Assembly (NCBI GenBank): GCA_014656495.1
Contig: BNCN01000009.1
Coordinates: 310,001 to 374,000, forward strand
Reading direction: 5' to 3'
Origin: Comamonas sp. KCTC 72670
Lineage (GTDB): Bacteria; Myxococcota; Myxococcia; Myxococcales; Myxococcaceae
Length of the DNA stretch: 64,000 bases
The position numbers were made by a program, and so were the translations under genes. Positions 7,920 through 15,553 of this stretch are shown here, in pieces. Under the pieces are notes generated by a model. The model made no database searches, was not told the DNA's origin, and saw only the letters and a program-made list of their open reading frames with translations. Each line of letters begins with the position of its first letter. The first letter of the stretch is position 1.

Positions 7920-9551
7920 TCAAGCCCGCGCGGTGAAGCGCGCGGCCAGCTCCTTCAGCTTGGAGGCTCGGGCGTGCAGGTCCTCCACGGCGCGGGCAAT
8001 CTGTTGCACGCCGGCCACCGACTCCGTCGAGCGCACCGACAGCGCGTGGATGCGTCTGGCGATGTGCTCGCCTGACTCGGACTGGCGCGTGTTCTCGTCC
8101 GCCATCCGCTCCACCTTCCCGCCAATCTCATTCACGCTGGCGAGCAGCCGCGACAACGCGTCGCCCGCCGTGGACGACATGCCCAGGCCCTCGTGCACCA
8201 TCGTGGTGCCCTGGCGCATCAGCTCCGCCGCCGCGCGCATGTCCGCCTCGCTCCGGCCCAGCATCGTCTGCACCTGCGCCGCGGCGTCGCGCGTCCGGTT
8301 CGCCAGCTTGCGCACCTCGCCCGCCACCACCGAGAAGCCCTTGCCGTGCTGCCCCGCGCGCGCCGCCTCGATGGCCGTGTTCACCGCGAGCAACTGCGTC
8401 TCCTCCGCCACCTGCTGGATGAGCCGCAGCATCTCCGCCGTCACCCGCCCCGAGGCCTGCAGCCGCTCCACCGTCGTCGCCGAGCGCTCCACCACCCCGG
8501 CCATCTCCTCCATCTTCCGCAGCGCCTGCCCCACCGCCTCGCCGCCCTCGCGCGCCACCGCGCCGGTCGCCACCGCCGTCTTCGCCGCCGTGCGTGCCGT
8601 CTCCGCGCCCTGGGACACCCGCGCGCTCATGCCCTGCACCGTCTCCGCCGCGCGCTGCAGCGAATCCGACTGCTCCCGCGTGGCCACCGACAGCGCGTCC
8701 GCGGACGTGCGGATGCGCTCGGCGTCCAACGCCGTGGCCCCCGCCGCCTCCACCAACGCGCGCACCACCTCGTGCAGCCCGCCCACCATGGTGTTGAAGG
8801 CCGCCGACAGCTGGCCCACCTCGTCCGCCGAGCGCACCGCCACCCGCGCGTCCAAGTCCCCCCGCGCCACGCGCCGCGCCGCCTGCGCCAGCTCCTGCAC
8901 CGGCCGCACCACCCGCCGCGACAGGTACACGCCCGCCAGCAGCGCCAACAGCAACGCGCCGCCCACCGCCACGAGGATGCGCTGGCGCACCGCCGCGACC
9001 TCGCGCTCGACGTCCTCCACGTACACGCCCGTGCCCAGCACCCAGCCCCAGGGCGAGAAGAGCTTCACGTAGCTCTCCTTCGGGATGGCCTCCGGCGAGC
9101 CTGGCCGCGTGGCCTCGTACGACACCGCGCCCGCGCCGTGCTCCCGCGCCAGGCGGACGATGTCCACGAACACCGGCTTGCCGCGCACGTCGCGGTAGCC
9201 CTTCAGGTCCTTGCCCAGCATGTCTGGGAGGTGCGGGTGCATCACCAGGCGCGTGTCCAAATCATTGACCCAGAAGTACTCCACCCCTGAGTAGCGCAGC
9301 CGCGCCAGCATCTCCGCCGCCTGGGCCTGCGCCTCCTGCCGCGTCAGCGTGCCGTCGCGCTCACGGGCCTCGTAGACCTCCAGCACGCCATAGGCCGTCT
9401 CCACCGCCTGCTTCAGTCCCAGGATGCGGTCCTCGCGGAGCTGCTCGCGGAGCTCCGGCAACACGAACCCCAGGATGACCAGGAGCAATGGCAGCGCCAC
9501 CACGCCCATGGCCACGCACAGCTTCACCAGCAGGTTCCGGCCGACTGACAT
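7920..9551 (-). CDS. Methyl-accepting chemotaxis protein with sCache_2 sensor
   Basis: A 543-residue chemoreceptor. TM1 is about residues 9-31. A single-Cache periplasmic sensor (about 32-188) shows the typical blocks [29 protein letters not shown] and [21 protein letters not shown]2 (about 192-210) is followed by HAMP and a long coiled-coil signalling domain whose hairpin tip reads [20 protein letters not shown]. The C-terminus has no pentapeptide tether. sCache_2 receptors often bind short organic acids. It is not next to che genes here, so the pathway it feeds is unknown. The start codon lacks a clear Shine-Dalgarno, but an upstream extension is not supported. Confidence 0.93.
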   Translation of the reverse strand: MSVGRNLLVKLCVAMGVVALPLLLVILGFVLPELREQLREDRILGLKQAVETAYGVLEVYEARERDGTLTRQEAQAQAAEMLARLRYSGVEYFWVNDLDTRLVMHPHLPDMLGKDLKGYRDVRGKPVFVDIVRLAREHGAGAVSYEATRPGSPEAIPKESYVKLFSPWGWVLGTGVYVEDVEREVAAVRQRILVAVGGALLLALLAGVYLSRRVVRPVQELAQAARRVARGDLDARVAVRSADEVGQLSAAFNTMVGGLHEVVRALVEAAGATALDAERIRTSADALSVATREQSDSLQRAAETVQGMSARVSQGAETARTAAKTAVATGAVAREGGEAVGQALRKMEEMAGVVERSATTVERLQASGRVTAEMLRLIQQVAEETQLLAVNTAIEAARAGQHGKGFSVVAGEVRKLANRTRDAAAQVQTMLGRSEADMRAAAELMRQGTTMVHEGLGMSSTAGDALSRLLASVNEIGGKVERMADENTRQSESGEHIARRIHALSVRSTESVAGVQQIARAVEDLHARASKLKELAARFTARA

Positions 9552-10034
9552 CGCGGCGCAGCGTAGCCCCCAGCCCGCCGCGCCGCTCTGTTACCTGAGT
9601 CTGGAAATACCCCCAGTCCGGGTTCCCCCGGCTCCCGCACACCCGGTGAGGTTTTCCCGGGTGTCCCAAGCCCTGTAATTCCAGATAGATATGGGGCCCG
9701 GCTGAGCCCTTACGCGCACGTTGAAAACATGAACCAACCCTAGAGGGCGGGACAGCGTGCAGGACTCGACGGAACCGTAGGAGCTTCGCCGCCCAACGTA
9801 TCAAGTCCTCTCGGGGCCATGTGCATTCCGCGTGGCGCGCAAGCCCGCAGCGGCCCGTCCCAGGCCCTCCTCCGTCGAGAAAACGCGCGGGCCGCGCACG
9901 GTGGATGGACCCCGCGAGTCCACCGCATGCACAGCAACCCTATGGGTGAACAACAGGAGACTGACCCGGCAAGTTCTGTCTGTCTGCCCCCGTACGTCCT
10001 ATGCCAGCGGCCAAACGTTCCGGGTCGGTAAGGC
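9552..10034. promoter_or_regulatory. Divergent intergenic region, chemoreceptor / XRE regulator
   Basis: Nearly 480 bases lie between two divergent genes. Short open frames here are not supported by ribosome sites. A GGTGGA / TCCACC hairpin is visible around 9900-9922. No promoter could be fixed, and nothing resembling a riboswitch or tRNA was recognised. Confidence 0.3.
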
Positions 10035-10394
10035 ATGGACAAGAAACTCGCAACCACCATCGGAGCCGCAGCGCGTGTCGCTCGCAACCGTCTGGAGCTC
10101 ACCCAGGCGGACGTCGCGGAGCGTATCGATGTGGCCACCGAGGTCTATGGGCGTCTGGAGCGCGGCGGGATGCTGCCGAGCGTGCAGACGCTGATGAAGC
10201 TGTGCCACGAGCTGCACGTCTCCGCGGACGAGCTGCTGGGGCTCGCCAGCAACGGCGCGCCGCGGCCCGGCGAGCCGCCCGTGGCGACGCAGGAGCGCCC
10301 CGAGGTGCGGCGCCTGCTGCGCACCGTGCGCCCGCTGGAGCCCGCGAAGGTGAAGCTGTTGGGCCTGGTGGCCAACGCGTTGCACCGCCGTTGA
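10035..10394 (+). CDS. XRE-family helix-turn-helix regulator
   Basis: A 119-residue cytoplasmic protein with an N-terminal Cro/CI helix-turn-helix (residues ~8-64): ARNRLELTQADVAERID, then VYGRLERGGMLPSVQTL and LHVSADELLGL. The C-terminal ~50 residues are Pro/Arg-rich, then helical (PEVRRLLRTVRPLEPAKVK), and could mediate dimerisation or a protein contact. GGTAAGG lies just before ATG 10035. It stands alone between divergent and convergent neighbours, so its targets are unknown; autoregulation from the long upstream region is possible. Confidence 0.85.
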   Translation: MDKKLATTIGAAARVARNRLELTQADVAERIDVATEVYGRLERGGMLPSVQTLMKLCHELHVSADELLGLASNGAPRPGEPPVATQERPEVRRLLRTVRPLEPAKVKLLGLVANALHRR

Positions 10395-10419
10395 GCCCCC
10401 GGACCGCGTCCTCAATCCC

Positions 10420-11946
10420 TCACAGCTCGGAGAGGATTCGGTCCAACTCGTCGGGCTTCACCGGCTTGACGAGGTGGCGGTCGAAGCCCGCGCGCATCGC
10501 CTGGTCCCGTCCCTCGGGGCCTCCGTAGCCCGTCATCGCCACCAGCCGGATGGCATCGCCCACGCGGTGGCGCAGCGTCTCCGCCACCCGGTAGCCGTCC
10601 AGGCCCGGCAGGCCGATGTCCACCAGCGCCAGCTCCGGCGGGTTCGACACCGCGAGCGCCACGCCCTGCAGGCCATCCGGCGCCACCGCCACCTGGTGGC
10701 CCCACAGCTCCAGCAAGTCGCGCATGGCCTGCCGCGCGTCCACGTTGTCCTCCACCAGCAGGATGCGCCGGCCGCGCCGCAGGTCCGCGCCGTTGCGCGC
10801 GGGGTGGGGCAGGCCCTCCGCGTGGACCAGCGGCAGCCTCACCACGAACTCGCTGCCCGCGTCGGGGCCTCCGCTGTGCGCCGTCACCTCGCCGCCGTGC
10901 AGCTGCACCAGCTTGCGCACCAGCGTCAGGCCAATGCCCAGCCCGCCGCGCGAGCGCTCCAGCGACGTGTCCGCCTGGGCGAACAGCTCGAAGATGTGGG
11001 GTAGCACGTCCCGCGGGATGCCGATGCCGGTGTCCTTCACCCGCACCACCGCGCTCGCCGAGCCGTCCACGCCCTCCTGCGCCACGTGCAGGGTGACGCG
11101 GCCCTGGTCCGTGTACTTCACGGCGTTGTCGAGCAGGTTGGTGAAGACCTGCTCCAGCCGCGTGGCGTCCGCGTCCAGCCACAGGGAGCCGGCGGGCAGG
11201 GTGACGTCCATGTCCAGCCCGCGCGCGTCCGCCTGCGGCTGCGTCACCTGGAGCACGTGCCGCAGCACCGGCACCAAATCCAACCGGCCGGGGCGCAGCT
11301 CCACCCTGTCGCGGGTGATGCGGCTGACGTCGAGCAGGTCATCCACCAGCCGCGCCAGGTGGTTCGTCTGGCGCTGGATGATGCCGCGCATGCGCGCTTC
11401 CTTGTCATCCGTGGCGGGCTTGCGCTCCAGGATGCCAATGGCCGTCATGATGGCGGCCAGCGGGTTGCGCAGCTCGTGCCCCAGCATGGCGAGGAACTCG
11501 TCCTTGCGCCGGTCCATCTCCGCCAGCTCGTTGGCGCGGTTGCGCGCCACCTGCTCCGCGTGGCGCAGGCGCAGGAGCGACTTCACCGTGGCGATGAGCT
11601 CGGCGCCCTCGAAGGGCTGGGTGAGGTAGGCGTCCGCGCCGCCGTCGAGCCCGCGGACCTTCTTGTCGGACGTGACGAAGGTGGCGGAGGTGTGCAGCAC
11701 CGCCATGGAGGCCGTGTTCGGGTCGGCGCGCAGGCGCTCGCAGACCTCGTAGCCGCTGATGTCCGGCAGCTTCACGTCCAGGATGACGACGTCCGGGCGG
11801 TGCTGCTGCGCCATCAGCAGCGCGGACATGCCGGTGGCCGCCTCCAGCACGTTGTAGCCGGCGAGCGACAGGAGGCGGTTGACGAGGTAGCGGTTCGCGT
11901 CGTCGTCGTTGACGTTGAGGACGGTGGCCAGACGGGATTCAACCAC
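10420..11946 (-). CDS. Hybrid histidine kinase REC-HisKA-HATPase-REC
   Basis: A soluble 508-residue hybrid kinase. The N-terminal receiver (about 8-125) has phospho-Asp in DVVILDVKLPD and the variant switch-lysine region AYLTQPFE, where the usual Lys is Gln. HisKA carries FLAMLGHELRNPLAA, and HATPase_c carries LLDNAVKY, DTGIGIP and GGLGIGLTL. The second receiver (about 385-505) has VEDNVDARQ, LALVDIGLPGLDG and the intact HLVKPVKPDE. There are no membrane segments. It is the last gene of a four-gene operon; its start overlaps the preceding kinase gene by 8 bases. The degenerate first receiver suggests it integrates a signal from upstream operon partners instead of being phosphorylated normally. 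Confidence 0.92.
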   Translation of the reverse strand: MVESRLATVLNVNDDDANRYLVNRLLSLAGYNVLEAATGMSALLMAQQHRPDVVILDVKLPDISGYEVCERLRADPNTASMAVLHTSATFVTSDKKVRGLDGGADAYLTQPFEGAELIATVKSLLRLRHAEQVARNRANELAEMDRRKDEFLAMLGHELRNPLAAIMTAIGILERKPATDDKEARMRGIIQRQTNHLARLVDDLLDVSRITRDRVELRPGRLDLVPVLRHVLQVTQPQADARGLDMDVTLPAGSLWLDADATRLEQVFTNLLDNAVKYTDQGRVTLHVAQEGVDGSASAVVRVKDTGIGIPRDVLPHIFELFAQADTSLERSRGGLGIGLTLVRKLVQLHGGEVTAHSGGPDAGSEFVVRLPLVHAEGLPHPARNGADLRRGRRILLVEDNVDARQAMRDLLELWGHQVAVAPDGLQGVALAVSNPPELALVDIGLPGLDGYRVAETLRHRVGDAIRLVAMTGYGGPEGRDQAMRAGFDRHLVKPVKPDELDRILSEL

Positions 11947-13987
11947 GGCGGCTCCCTTCCAGCATGGCGTTCGCGCCGAGCCCCGCCTTGGACAGGGCGT
12001 CCCGGATGCGGGTGATGGCCACTTCGCGGCTCAGGGTGTGCTTGGAGAGAATGGCGGCGGTCTCCTTCGCCAGGCGGGTGCGCTCGTCTTCCTTCAGCTC
12101 GTGCGAGGTGTGGAGGATGACGGGGACGTCGCGCGTGCGCGGGTCCGCCTTCAGCTCGTCGAGCACGTCGAAGGCGGTGATGTCCGGCAGCACGAAGTCC
12201 AGGAAGATGAGGTGCGGGGACTTCTCACGGGCCAGCCGGATGCCGTCCTTGCCACCGGCGGCCTCCAGCAGCACGTAGGGCATGTCCTTGAGCAGCTGCT
12301 TGAGCAGGTACCGGTGCACGTCGTCATCGTCGATGATGAGGATGCGCTCCACCGGCCCCGTGCGGGCCATGGCCTGCAGCTTGCGTTGCAGCTGGCCCTC
12401 GTCCACCGGCTTGAGCCAGAACTCGTCGGCGCCCAGCGCGCGGGCCTTCTGCTCGCGGTCCGTCACCGTGACGACGAGGATGGGGATGTCGCGGGTGGCC
12501 TCGTTGTTCTTCATGTCGGCGAGGAAGCTCCAGCTCGTCTCGCCCTCCAGCATCACGTCCAGCACCATGGCGGCGGGACGCACGCGCTCCAGCACCCGCC
12601 GGGCTTCGTCCGTGCTGCGCACCGGCAGCACCTGGAAGCCGGAGCGGGCCAGGTACTTCTCGTAGAGGAAGAGCGTCTGACGGTCGTCCTCGAGCACCAG
12701 CACCGGCGCGCGGCTGGGGTCCAGGTGTTCGCTGCGCTCCGTCAGGCCCGTCATCTCCGCGACCTCCATGTGGACGCGCGGGATGGTGATGGTGAAGGTG
12801 GCGCCCTGGCCCAGGGTGCTCTTCAGGGTGAGGGTGCCGCCCAGCAGCTCGGTCAGCCGGCGCGCCAGGGGCAGGCCCAGGCCGGTCCCCTTCGCCTTGC
12901 GCTGCAGGTGGCTCTCCACCTGGGAGAACTCCTCGAAGATGCGCTCGTGGTGCTCCGGCGCGATGCCAATGCCCGTGTCCTGGACGGTGAAGACCACCGT
13001 GTCGCGGGGACCGGGCGCCGCGGAGACGGTGACGTGGCCGGCCTCCGTGAACTTCAGCGCGTTGGACACCAGGTTGCGCAGCACCTGGCTGAGGCGGGAC
13101 TCGTCCGTCTCCATCTCCAGGGGCTCGGCGGGCTCCACCAGCCGCAGCTCCACGGGCGCGCCGGGCGGGAGCAGCGGCTTCATCATGCCGCGCAGCGCGC
13201 TGAGCGCGTCGCGCACCACGAAGCGGCTGTGGCGCAGCGTCGTCTTGCCGGCCTCCATCTTGGAGAGGTCCAGCAGGTCGTTCACCAGCTCGAAGAGGGC
13301 CTCCGCCGAGTTGCGGATGAACTGGACCTGCTTCTCCTGCTCGCCGCTCAAGGGGCCGTTGATGGGGTTGAGCAGCACCTTCGACAGGCCGAGGATGGAG
13401 TGCAGCGGCGTGCGGAACTCATGGCTGACGTTGGCCACCACGCGGCTCTTGATTTCAGCGGCCAGCTGGAGGCTCTCCGCCTTCTCGTCCAGGGCGGTGT
13501 GGAGGCTGCGCACGCCGCGGTTGGATTCCTCCAGCTCGCTGTTGAGCCGGGTCAGCTCGTCCGCGCGGCGCTTGAGCTCGCGCTGCTGGCGCTCCGTCTC
13601 CCGGTGGAGCATGGACAGCTCGCTCAGGGTGGTGCTCACCCGCTCGAGCGCGACGCCGTAGTCCTCCGGCACCAGGCTGCCCACCAGCAGCACGCCGCCG
13701 TCATGGGGACGGGCGCGGAAGGCGAAGGTGGCGGGCACATGGTCGCGGCAGAGGATGAGTTCCCAGCCCTCCACCTTCTCGCCGAGGGCCTGGACCAGCA
13801 GCCGGTCCACCTTCTCCTCGGTGCCTTGCGCCGCCAGGGCGCGCAGGGACTTGCCGGGCTCGGCCGCCAGGACGTTGCGGGCACGGGGGTCCACCCACGT
13901 CAGCGTGCCCTCCGCGTCGCAGGCCAGGGCGACCTCACGGCTGAGGTCATCGAAGAACTGCGGCTCGGCGGAGGCGGGATGCCTCAT
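11939..13987 (-). CDS. Histidine kinase with PAS-like N-terminus and two C-terminal receivers
   Basis: A soluble 682-residue hybrid kinase. Residues 1-110 look PAS-like (ACDAEGTLTWVDPRARN; VPATFAFRARPH), then a coiled coil rich in Glu/Arg. HisKA carries VVANVSHEFRTPLHSI, and HATPase_c has LVSNALKF, DTGIGIAPE and GTGLGLPLAR. Receiver 1 has VLEDDRQTLF, AAMVLDVMLEGE and EFWLKPVDEG. Receiver 2 has IIDDDDVHRY, LIFLDFVLPD and, in place of the usual KP, ILSKHTLS. ATG 13987 overlaps the previous stop as ATGA, coupling translation. It lies downstream of a B12-binding photosensor-like protein, which suggests it is the signalling output of that module (inference). Confidence 0.9.
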   Translation of the reverse strand: MRHPASAEPQFFDDLSREVALACDAEGTLTWVDPRARNVLAAEPGKSLRALAAQGTEEKVDRLLVQALGEKVEGWELILCRDHVPATFAFRARPHDGGVLLVGSLVPEDYGVALERVSTTLSELSMLHRETERQQRELKRRADELTRLNSELEESNRGVRSLHTALDEKAESLQLAAEIKSRVVANVSHEFRTPLHSILGLSKVLLNPINGPLSGEQEKQVQFIRNSAEALFELVNDLLDLSKMEAGKTTLRHSRFVVRDALSALRGMMKPLLPPGAPVELRLVEPAEPLEMETDESRLSQVLRNLVSNALKFTEAGHVTVSAAPGPRDTVVFTVQDTGIGIAPEHHERIFEEFSQVESHLQRKAKGTGLGLPLARRLTELLGGTLTLKSTLGQGATFTITIPRVHMEVAEMTGLTERSEHLDPSRAPVLVLEDDRQTLFLYEKYLARSGFQVLPVRSTDEARRVLERVRPAAMVLDVMLEGETSWSFLADMKNNEATRDIPILVVTVTDREQKARALGADEFWLKPVDEGQLQRKLQAMARTGPVERILIIDDDDVHRYLLKQLLKDMPYVLLEAAGGKDGIRLAREKSPHLIFLDFVLPDITAFDVLDELKADPRTRDVPVILHTSHELKEDERTRLAKETAAILSKHTLSREVAITRIRDALSKAGLGANAMLEGSRRG

Positions 13988-14688
13988 GAACGGGTCTCCT
14001 CCCAGGACACACCCGCTTCCGCGAGGAGTGCCCGTGCTTCGGGGTGACGTGAGCCCAGCACGGACTTCAACATGCCCAGCACACTGGGAAATGCCAGGAG
14101 GCCAAAACCGCGCCTCGGCCAGAAGCCGGCGTACCAGCGCACGTGGTCGCCCATGAGCGTGGGCTTGCCGGCGGCGAGCGCATCCGCGAGGTAGGACAGC
14201 TGGAGCTGGAGCTCTTCCTCGAGGCGCGGCTGGTCCTCGGGGATGATGTAGAGCGTGAGGCGGGACGTGGCGGCCCGCGCGAGCCCGGGCGCTTCTTCTT
14301 CCAGGAGGTGGGCGGGCCCGTCCGGGTAGCGCAGGGCCTGGCGCGCGGCGGCCATGTAGTCGTGGGGGGCGGTGCCCGGGCCAAAGCCCTCCGCCTCCAG
14401 CGCGGCGGCCAGCCCCGCGAAGTGCCGGTCCAGGTGCCGCGAGCACATGCCCCGCGACACCAGCAGGGTGCGCAGCCAGCGCGCGTACCCCTCCAGGACG
14501 GACGGGCGCTGCTCTTCCAGCGCCTGCACCAGGTAGCGCACATGGAAGCGCGCGTCCTCGTCACCGAAGCGCTGCGCGCGCTCCTGCCCGTAGCGGGCGG
14601 CCCAGAAGGGGTCTTGGTAGAGCGCCTCCTGCGAGGCGATGGCCAGCCGGTCCGCCCGCGCTTCCACGCTCTTGCTCACGCTCTCCAT
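13984..14688 (-). CDS. Helical protein of unknown function in the B12-sensor operon
   Basis: A 234-residue soluble protein that I do not recognise. It is predominantly helical and rich in Ala/Leu/Arg/Glu, with many conserved-looking aromatics (FWAARYGQERAQRFGDED; HVRYLVQALEEQRPS; WYAGFWPRRGFGLLAFP) and several His residues (CSRHLDRHFAG) that could bind a ligand. It lies 7 bases after the B12-binding gene and overlaps the hybrid kinase by four bases, so it probably works between sensor and kinase. There is no signal peptide or membrane segment. Any assignment as a sensor or adaptor is inference from position. Confidence 0.75.
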   Translation of the reverse strand: MESVSKSVEARADRLAIASQEALYQDPFWAARYGQERAQRFGDEDARFHVRYLVQALEEQRPSVLEGYARWLRTLLVSRGMCSRHLDRHFAGLAAALEAEGFGPGTAPHDYMAAARQALRYPDGPAHLLEEEAPGLARAATSRLTLYIIPEDQPRLEEELQLQLSYLADALAAGKPTLMGDHVRWYAGFWPRRGFGLLAFPSVLGMLKSVLGSRHPEARALLAEAGVSWEETRS

Positions 14689-14695
14689 GCGGTTC

Positions 14696-15358
14696 TCAGA
14701 CTCCCAGGACCCGGCACGTGGACGCGACGAATTCCCGCGCGTCCTTGCCGAAGAAGTTCACGCCCAGCTCCATCTCCAGCCCAGGCGCCCATCGGAAGGC
14801 CAGGCCGCCCACGGCGATGGGGACGTCCGGGCGCGTCTTGCGGACATGCGCCACGGCCTCGCGTAGCGCGGGCAGGTGATACGACATCGTCACCGACAGC
14901 GCGACGAGGTCCGGACGAATCTCGTCCACCATGCGGGCCAGGTGCTCCGGCGGCACGTTGGCGCCGAGGAAGCGAACGTCGAAGCCCGCCATTTCGAGGA
15001 AGTCGCTGGCCATCCGCGCGCCCACCTCGTGCAATTCGCCTTGAACACACGAGATGAGCACGACCTTTCCGTTGAAAGGGTCTCTGGGCAGATGCCGGTA
15101 CAGGTGCGCCAGCGCGAGCTGCGAGACGGCGGTCGCCAGGTGCTCCTGCGCCACGGAGATGAGGTTCTCCTGCCACATCCGGCCGATTTCGTACTGGGCC
15201 GGCTGAATCACCTCCAGGTGCAGCGTCTGGATGGGAATCCCCTGGAGGAGTCCCTCATCCACCAGCAGCCGCAGGGCCTCCCGCCGGTTGCCGGCGAGCT
15301 GCGCGGCCAGATACGCGTTCAGCAGCCCGGTCAGGGCGGAGTCATTGGAGGTCAGCAC
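14696..15358 (-). CDS. Stand-alone cobalamin-binding protein with CarH-type photosensor motif
   Basis: A 220-residue soluble protein. The four-helix cap (about residues 8-90) contains W62-x9-E72-H73 (WQENLISVAQEH), the motif over the upper face of adenosylcobalamin in CarH-type photoreceptors. The Rossmann B12-binding domain (about 97-218) has E108-x-H110-x-x-G113 (GELHEVG), where His110 would be the lower axial ligand, and further blocks LSVTMS and VGGLAF. Unlike CarH/CarA it has no N-terminal MerR helix-turn-helix, so it cannot act directly on DNA. It heads an operon with an unknown helical protein and two hybrid histidine kinases, pointing to light or B12 sensing through phosphotransfer. 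Cofactor and light response are predictions. Confidence 0.85.
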   Translation of the reverse strand: MLTSNDSALTGLLNAYLAAQLAGNRREALRLLVDEGLLQGIPIQTLHLEVIQPAQYEIGRMWQENLISVAQEHLATAVSQLALAHLYRHLPRDPFNGKVVLISCVQGELHEVGARMASDFLEMAGFDVRFLGANVPPEHLARMVDEIRPDLVALSVTMSYHLPALREAVAHVRKTRPDVPIAVGGLAFRWAPGLEMELGVNFFGKDAREFVASTCRVLGV

Positions 15359-15521
15359 GGGCGCCGTGGGGAGGGGGGCGAGAGGGCAAGGTAGCGGGGT
15401 TGTGTTTCTCAGTTACAGCGAATGCGCCCCGATTTCATCGCCAACCCGACAGTGGTCGGTCCTTCTTTCACGCGCCTGAATGCCTGCTTGCTTGTAGCTT
15501 TTACCGATCTGCTTGGCGGCA

Positions 15522-15537
15522 TTGTACTTGGGTACAA
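15522..15537. promoter_or_regulatory. Palindrome TTGTAC-TTGG-GTACAA
   Basis: A perfect 6-base inverted repeat with a 4-base loop (TTGTACTTGGGTACAA). It lies 16 bases beyond the stop of the repeat protein and ~165 bases before the B12-sensor start. It is AT-rich relative to its surroundings. It could be an operator or a weak terminator. Confidence 0.35.
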
Positions 15538-15553
15538 GGGCTGCACCGAGGGC

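Noticed and set aside
13988..14446. Upstream extension of the hybrid kinase reading frame (to 14446)
   Set aside because: It would overlap a well-formed gene on the same strand in another frame. The start at 13987 is coupled by ATGA to that gene.
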